Shown: positions 51,328 to 56,067 of the stretch, piece after piece
How the letters are laid out: the number at the start of each line of letters is the position of its first letter
Position numbering within the stretch: position 1 is the first letter of the stretch
Assembly: GCA_019636565.1 (NCBI GenBank)
Contig: JAHBXG010000026.1
Location: 1 to 56,067, forward strand
Direction of reading: 5' to 3'
DNA from: Phycisphaeraceae bacterium
GTDB taxonomy: Bacteria > Planctomycetota > Phycisphaerae > Phycisphaerales > UBA1924
Length of the DNA: 56,067 nucleotides
Translations under genes and position numbers: made by a program
Notes under the pieces: generated by a model
Seen by the model: the letters and a program-made list of their open reading frames with translations, nothing else
Told to the model about the DNA's origin: nothing
The model's database searches: none

Positions 51328-52667
51328 CGTGCTCGGCTCCCGGGAGCCGCACCGGCGCGTCCGACGCTGTAGTACGTGAAGCCCCGGCGGACAAGTTCGT
51401 CGGGTCGGTAGAGGTTGCGGCCGTCGAAAACGACCGGGGACTTGAGCGCAGCGGCGAGGCGATCGAAATCGGGGCTCTTGAAATCGTCCCAATCCGTGCA
51501 GATCACCAGCGCGTCGGCGCCCTTTGCGGCCTCGTACATCTCTGAAACAATCGTGGGACCGTTGCCGAGCTCGGCGCGGGCGGTTTCGGAAGCGACGGGA
51601 TCGAAGGCGCGAACTGTTGCGCCCGCAGCCAGAGCCTTCCGGATGAGCGTGAGCGCGGGCGCTTCGCGGACATCGTCGGTGCGGGGCTTGAAGGCCAGAC
51701 CCCAGAAGGCAAGGGACTTGCCCTTGAGATTGCCGCCGAAGTGAGATTCGATCCGCGCGAAGAAGCGATCGCGCTGGTGCTGATTGGTGTCGTGAACGGC
51801 TTGGCTGACGGAAACGGGGACGCCGGCGCTCTGGCCCATCGCGATGCAGGCGAGCGTGTCTTTGGGGAAGCAGGAACCGCCGTAGCCCAAGCCTGGATAG
51901 AGGAACTGCGACCCGATGCGCTTGTCGGCGCACATGCCTTCGCGGACTTTGCCGATATCGGCCCCGTATGCCTCGCAGAGGTTTGCCATCTCGTTGATAA
52001 ACGAGATCTTCGTAGCGAGGAAGTTATTGCTGGCGTATTTGACCATTTCGGAAGAAAGGATGTCCATCAGGAAGATGGGGTGCCCGTTTCGGACAAAAGG
52101 GTCGTAGAGGCGGCGGAAGAGCGCCCCGGTTTCCTCGTCCTCAACGCCGACGACGACGCGGTCGGGCTTGTTGAAATCGGTGATCGCGTCGCCTTCTTTC
52201 AGGAACTCCGGGTTGTTGGCGATACCAAACTTCGTGCCCGGGGCGGCGGCACGGATGCGGTCGCGCACTTTGAGTGTGGTGCCGACGGGGACGGTCGATT
52301 TCACGACGACGGTGCGCGGCTTGCCGGGGAACCGCTTGAGAGCGGCGGCGATGTCATCAGCGGCAGCCAGCACATACTTCAGGTCGGCATGGCCGGCGTC
52401 GTCGCTTGGGGTGCCGACGCAGATGAAGATCAATTCGGCGTCTTTGTACGCTTCGGTCGCATCGGTGGTGAAGCGGAGGCGGCCGTTCTTGATGTTGCGT
52501 TCGAGGAGTTCTTCGAGGCCGGGCTCGTAGATGGGGCAGCGGCCCTGCCGAAGGGCGTCGATCTTGCGGGCGTCAACGTCGAGGCAGGTGACATCGTTGC
52601 CGGTTCCGGCGAAACAAACGCCGGTGACAAGGCCGACGTACCCGGTTCCAACCATGGTCAGACGCAT
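51324..52667 (-). CDS. ugd: UDP-glucose 6-dehydrogenase
   Basis: 447 aa. NAD-binding GTGYVGLVTGVCFA at the N-terminus, VVVKSTVPVGTT, NNPEFLKEGDAITDF, and the active-site GLGYGGSCFPKD with catalytic Cys266, then the substrate motif FKPRTDDVREAP. Converts UDP-glucose to UDP-glucuronate with two NAD. GGAGG lies 7 nt before the ATG at 52667. It is the first gene of a leftward operon with two glycosyltransferases and the FkbM methyltransferase. It differs clearly from the WbpA-type enzyme at 34060, so the cell probably makes at least two kinds of UDP-uronic acid. Confidence 0.95.
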   Translation of the reverse strand: MRLTMVGTGYVGLVTGVCFAGTGNDVTCLDVDARKIDALRQGRCPIYEPGLEELLERNIKNGRLRFTTDATEAYKDAELIFICVGTPSDDAGHADLKYVLAAADDIAAALKRFPGKPRTVVVKSTVPVGTTLKVRDRIRAAAPGTKFGIANNPEFLKEGDAITDFNKPDRVVVGVEDEETGALFRRLYDPFVRNGHPIFLMDILSSEMVKYASNNFLATKISFINEMANLCEAYGADIGKVREGMCADKRIGSQFLYPGLGYGGSCFPKDTLACIAMGQSAGVPVSVSQAVHDTNQHQRDRFFARIESHFGGNLKGKSLAFWGLAFKPRTDDVREAPALTLIRKALAAGATVRAFDPVASETARAELGNGPTIVSEMYEAAKGADALVICTDWDDFKSPDFDRLAAALKSPVVFDGRNLYRPDELVRRGFTYYSVGRAGAAPGSRAR

Positions 52668-52760
52668 CCAAATCCTCCGAGGGTCGCTGCGAAGGGGGAG
52701 GATACGCCGGAACCCTCTCCGGGCCGTCGGGATCGGTCGCTGCAAGATCATGCGGACACA

Positions 52761-54014
52761 TCACCGCGGACCGATGGCGAAGATCGAGAACGGGGTATCG
52801 ACGAAGAGGCCCCCCGTGCCGCGCAGGTACACGGTTACTTGCACGTTGCTCAAAAGGTCCGCGGTCGCCGTCACCCCGCTCGCGCCGGTTACGGGGGTGA
52901 TGCTCACTGCGGGATAGCTTGAGAACGATGGCTGGAACGTCACGGTGTACCGTCCCACGCCGGTGCGGGCGACCGTGACGCCATCCGCGTAATAGATCGA
53001 GCCGTTGGAGCCATCGATCAGCGCGAAGACGACGCGGGCGGGCGCGGCGCCGGAGCCGACGGGGGAGAACTGACCCGCGGGGCCGAAGGCGATCTCGCCG
53101 CGGACGTCGAGAGCCTTGGTCGGATCGGTGGTGTTCACGCCCAGTCGGGCGGGCATGGAGGTCGTGCTGTTGACGCTGAGGTTGGGAAAGCCCGTGTCCT
53201 TGAAGAGCAGAAGGGTGGTGGGGGTGCTGTTGTCGGGATCCTTGAAGGCGATCCGTGCGGACTGACCGCTGCTCAGGTCGGGTGGCCGGATCACAAGGGC
53301 GTCGTTGAGCGAAGCGATCTCGAGCCGGCCCGTGGGCGTCGGCGTGCCGATGCCGATGTTGCCGCCCTTGGCGAGGAAGAAGCGGAAGTCGGAAACGCCG
53401 GACTCTGAGAAGTTGAGGCCGTAGGAGGGGGTGATCGCTGAGAAGGGGTCGTACAGATTGAGGTGCCAGCGGGTGACCTGATCGGCTTGGAAGCTCATCA
53501 TCTGCGCCGATCGGACACCGAAGATGTCGAAACTTGGGGCGTTGACGGTCAGCGGGCGATCCGCGATCGACGAGCCGATCGCGACATTGCCGCCGGTGTA
53601 CGACAGCGTCGTGCCGTTGAGCACCCACGGTGCCGCGGAGAAGGCGGCCATGGGAGCGACGGTGAGTTTCTGGCGCGGCGAAATGGTCTGGCCGTTGACG
53701 GTGATCTCGACCCAGAGGTCGGCGCCGGTCGCGAAGGGGTTGGCGGTGAATTCGCCGCCGGCGTTGAGCGTGATGGTGAAAACGCCGCCGATGAGGGGAA
53801 CGCCGTTAATGGTCTGGGATCCGATGGGCGAGCCGCCGGTGTCGGTATTGAAGAGCTTGACGGTCAGATCGATGGCGCCGGTCGCTGGCGCTCCGGATTC
53901 GGCGAGTTTGCCTTGATAGGTGAATGACTGATTCTGAGCCCGGGCGATGGTGGCGGCGAGGCTCAGAGCGAGGGACAAAGCGAGCAAGACCAACGGCGGG
54001 CGACGAATCGACAT
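52761..54014 (-). CDS. Secreted fibre-like protein, function unknown
   Basis: 417 aa. Signal peptide PPLVLLALSLALSLAATIARA, then NQSFTYQGKLAESG and a beta-sandwich-like N-terminal domain. Two repeats resemble those of tail-fibre-type and planctomycete surface proteins (NIGIGTPTPTGRLEI, RLGVNTTDPTKALDVRG). A C-terminal domain ends FSIFAIGPR. AAGGA lies upstream of the ATG at 54014. I could not name a function. It ends 93 bp before the ugd start codon, so it may be in the same transcript. Confidence 0.7.
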   Translation of the reverse strand: MSIRRPPLVLLALSLALSLAATIARAQNQSFTYQGKLAESGAPATGAIDLTVKLFNTDTGGSPIGSQTINGVPLIGGVFTITLNAGGEFTANPFATGADLWVEITVNGQTISPRQKLTVAPMAAFSAAPWVLNGTTLSYTGGNVAIGSSIADRPLTVNAPSFDIFGVRSAQMMSFQADQVTRWHLNLYDPFSAITPSYGLNFSESGVSDFRFFLAKGGNIGIGTPTPTGRLEIASLNDALVIRPPDLSSGQSARIAFKDPDNSTPTTLLLFKDTGFPNLSVNSTTSMPARLGVNTTDPTKALDVRGEIAFGPAGQFSPVGSGAAPARVVFALIDGSNGSIYYADGVTVARTGVGRYTVTFQPSFSSYPAVSITPVTGASGVTATADLLSNVQVTVYLRGTGGLFVDTPFSIFAIGPR

Positions 54015-54292
54015 GGAGCTGTTCCTTGGTGGGCGACGAGCTCGACGCAGCCTACCACAGCATTCCAGCAAACCTGGGGGATTTCGCGCGCCGAGGCTTT
54101 CAATGCGTCCGAGAATCGCGGCGACGACCGGACTTGCTGGCATCCGCGTGTGCGACGATACGAAACCTCAACACGAATCGTGAAGTGTTGAATCTGCGCG
54201 GCGTTCGTACCGTCGCTCAACCGATAAGCAGACGCGTCATGCAGTCCCGTTTGGAACAGCACCAGGCGGCTGGGAATTACCTCGGAACCGCA

Positions 54293-54298
54293 TAAACT
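54293..54298 (+). promoter_or_regulatory. Candidate -10 box (TAAACT)
   Basis: Lies 9 nt before the ATG at 54308; no Shine-Dalgarno is visible, so the transcript could be nearly leaderless. Weak. The rest of 54015-54307 (293 bp) is the divergent promoter region between the fibre-like gene and the epimerase gene and shows no other feature. Confidence 0.25.
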
Positions 54299-54307
54299 CC
54301 CGACCCT

Positions 54308-55372
54308 ATGGCGAACGCCCCATCCGTACAGACCACTCCGATTGACTGGCCCAACGCCCGAGTCGTGATCACCGGGGGTGCCGGGTTCCTGGGGCGCGCC
54401 GTCCAGGCGCGGCTGAAACATCGGGGAGTCAAGCCGGGAAACGTGTTCATTCCGCGCCGGAAGGACTTCGATTTGACCGACAGGGCCGATTGCGCCCGGC
54501 TCTATCGCACGGCGTTCGGGCCACAGAAAGTGGATGTGATGATCCATCTCGCGGCCGAAGTGGGGGGCATCGGGGCGAATCAGGCCAATCCGGGGCGGTA
54601 TTTCTTCGCGAACATGGCGATGGCGCTGCACCTGATTGAAGAGGCGCGGCTCGACGCGATGAGCGAGCGCGGCGGCAAGTTCATTCAGGTCGGGACGATC
54701 TGCGCGTATCCGAAGTTTGCGCCGATCCCGTTCAAGGAAGACGACCTGTGGAACGGGTATCCGGAAGAGACCAACGCGCCGTACGGCGTCGCGAAGAAGG
54801 CGGCGTGGCAGATGCTGGATGCGTATCGGTTGCAGTACGGTTTTCGCGGCGCGTTCGTGCTGCCGGTAAATCTGTACGGACCGTTCGACAACTTTGACCT
54901 CAAGAGCAGCCATGTGATCCCGGCGTTGATCCGCAAATGCGTGGAAGCGCAGCAGCGGGGCGACAAAGAGATCGTGTGCTGGGGCACGGGGGCGGCGAGC
55001 CGCGAGTTTTTGTATGTAGACGATGCAGCGGAGGGAATCTGCCGCGCCGCGGAGATGATGAACGACCCGGACCCGATCAATCTGGGTGCGTGCTTTGAGA
55101 TCACGATCAAGGATCTTGTGGAGTTGATCGTGAAACTGACGGGTTTCAAGGGCGGGATCGTGTGGGACACGACCAAGCCGGACGGGCAGCCGCGGCGGAA
55201 ATTGTCGGTGGAGAAGGCGGAGCGGCTGCTGGGTTGGAAGAGCCAGGTGACGTTTGAAGAGGGATTGAAGCGAACTATCGAGTGGTATCGCGCCAATCCG
55301 AGCGGCCCGGCAGGGTCGGGCGCTGCAGGGGCGGACGCGGCGAAGTCCGCGACCAAAGGGGCTGCACATTGA
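54308..55372 (+). CDS. fcl: GDP-L-fucose-synthase-like NAD(P)-dependent epimerase/reductase
   Basis: 354 aa, SDR fold. [15 protein letters not shown] is the dinucleotide motif; the Fcl-like run [40 protein letters not shown] (YxxxK), [24 protein letters not shown] and [13 protein letters not shown] closely follows GDP-fucose synthase (GDP-4-keto-6-deoxymannose 3,5-epimerase/4-reductase). The exact substrate is uncertain because related enzymes use other nucleotide sugars; the symbol is offered with that reserve. No gmd gene is in the window. The C-terminus ends in an Ala/Gly/Lys tail. The stop codon overlaps the next start (TTGA). Confidence 0.78.
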   Translation: MANAPSVQTTPIDWPNARVVITGGAGFLGRAVQARLKHRGVKPGNVFIPRRKDFDLTDRADCARLYRTAFGPQKVDVMIHLAAEVGGIGANQANPGRYFFANMAMALHLIEEARLDAMSERGGKFIQVGTICAYPKFAPIPFKEDDLWNGYPEETNAPYGVAKKAAWQMLDAYRLQYGFRGAFVLPVNLYGPFDNFDLKSSHVIPALIRKCVEAQQRGDKEIVCWGTGAASREFLYVDDAAEGICRAAEMMNDPDPINLGACFEITIKDLVELIVKLTGFKGGIVWDTTKPDGQPRRKLSVEKAERLLGWKSQVTFEEGLKRTIEWYRANPSGPAGSGAAGADAAKSATKGAAH

Positions 55373-56067
55373 CAACGGAGCAGACCAAGCGGGTCATCGG
55401 CAACGAGGATCCGGTGACGGCGGGTTGGGACAAGCCGCCCGCGACCTGGAAGTTTGACGACCTGGTACCGACGTACAACTTTCCGCATGATCAGTCGGAT
55501 CGAGTGACCATGTTCTGCTCATTCGTGCGGAATGAGGCGGAGCGGTACGGCGCGGGCGCACGCGGGCTGGATATCGGGTGCGGGGTGGGAATCGGGCAGC
55601 GGCCTCGGGCGACGGAGGCCGTGAGTCGCTGCTTTGGCGAATTGTGGGGCATCGAGCCGGACGTGAATGTGGTTCAGCCGCCGGTGTTCGCGAAGGTGGA
55701 GCACAAGGTCTTCGAAGAGGCGGAACTGCCTGAAAACAGATTCGACGTGGCGTATTCGTACATGGTGATGGAGCACGTCGCCGATCCGGTGAATTTCATG
55801 ACAAAGCTCTATCGCGCGCTGGCGCCGGGCGGTGAGTATCTCTTTCTGACGGTGAACGGGCGTCACTTTTTCTCGCGGGTTTCGAACACGCTGCGTGCGC
55901 TGCACCTGGACGACCTGGTGCTGCGCATGATTTTCGGGAAGAAAGAGGCGGAGGGATATCACTATCCCACGCAGTACCGATTCAACAGCCCCGCGCAGAT
56001 CGGACGGGTCTGCGAAAAGGTGGGCTTCGAGAAGCCGGAGTTTGTGTACGTGGAGCGGTCGGAGCCG
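55369..56067 (+). CDS. Class I SAM-dependent methyltransferase (3' end beyond window)
   Basis: Open to the window end for 233 codons without a stop. TTG at 55369 overlaps the epimerase stop codon (TTGA) and has AAAGGGG about 8 nt upstream. Motif I is [10 protein letters not shown], then GIEPDVNV, the acidic [15 protein letters not shown] and [14 protein letters not shown], i.e. a Methyltransf_11-like enzyme. It may methylate a sugar or glycolipid of the same pathway (inference from its neighbour). Confidence 0.85.
   Translation, partial: MTTEQTKRVIGNEDPVTAGWDKPPATWKFDDLVPTYNFPHDQSDRVTMFCSFVRNEAERYGAGARGLDIGCGVGIGQRPRATEAVSRCFGELWGIEPDVNVVQPPVFAKVEHKVFEEAELPENRFDVAYSYMVMEHVADPVNFMTKLYRALAPGGEYLFLTVNGRHFFSRVSNTLRALHLDDLVLRMIFGKKEAEGYHYPTQYRFNSPAQIGRVCEKVGFEKPEFVYVERSEP

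Noticed and set aside
51328..51933. N-terminal extension of the glycosyltransferase at 50140 into ugd
   Set aside because: Lies wholly inside ugd; the ATG at 51327 with the ATGA overlap is a better start.

Overview
The window looks like chromosomal DNA of a high-GC planctomycete, most likely Phycisphaerae. The supporting marks are all visible in the sequence: an H-X9-DG-type pseudopilin, a membrane protein with the CxxCGYDLRG...CPxCG zinc ribbon, an ECF sigma factor next to a Ser/Thr kinase with TPR repeats, large secreted proteins ending in a four-cysteine dockerin-like cassette (Cys-Pro or Cys-Glu at the very C-terminus), and small secreted proteins with a PEP-CTERM-like (VPAP) tail. I saw no rRNA, tRNA, CRISPR array, prophage or transposase gene. 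The species assignment is inference.

Layout. 1-4.9 kb: pseudopilin, DUF4142 lipoprotein, thioredoxin-reductase-like flavoprotein, glycosyltransferase. 5.2-9.6 kb: two tandem secreted proteins whose sequence follows eukaryotic hyaluronidases (GH56), with the catalytic Asp-x-Glu kept, then a glycosyltransferase. 9.7-22.4 kb: a leftward block with an EF-hand/calpain-like secreted protein, a 14-repeat propeller protein with dockerin, a sugar uptake pair (OprB porin plus MFS sugar porter), a 1411-residue secreted dockerin protein and a VPAP-tailed protein. 23.0-27.7 kb: a compact five-gene unit (PepSY-like protein, DUF347 membrane protein, outer-membrane protein, response regulator, histidine kinase) with overlapping or abutting genes. 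27.7-38.1 kb: HNH-repeat protein, FG-GAP/dockerin protein, glycosyltransferase, UDP-N-acetylhexosamine-type dehydrogenase, and two secreted proteins sharing an upstream element. 38.3-44.4 kb: repeat-rich DNA, sigma factor and kinase flanking an inverted-repeat element, a decayed gene fragment, and three adjacent zinc-ribbon membrane proteins. 44.6-56.1 kb: an exopolysaccharide region with a degenerate EEP protein, flippase, FkbM methyltransferase, two glycosyltransferases, UDP-glucose dehydrogenase, a secreted fibre-like protein, a GDP-fucose-synthase-like enzyme and a methyltransferase cut by the window end.

How it may fit together (inference): the cell makes UDP-uronic acids and other activated sugars, builds and exports a polysaccharide, and decorates its surface with dockerin- and VPAP-tailed proteins. 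The two GH56-like proteins could act on an amino-sugar/uronic-acid polymer, either its own or one from the environment. The best leads are the bacterial GH56-like pair, the TCGCAGGCCC-N3-5-CGAG element 76-85 nt upstream of three secreted-protein genes, the four-cysteine C-terminal cassette, the 28-bp inverted-repeat element, the heptamer array, and the fossil of a sugar dehydrogenase.
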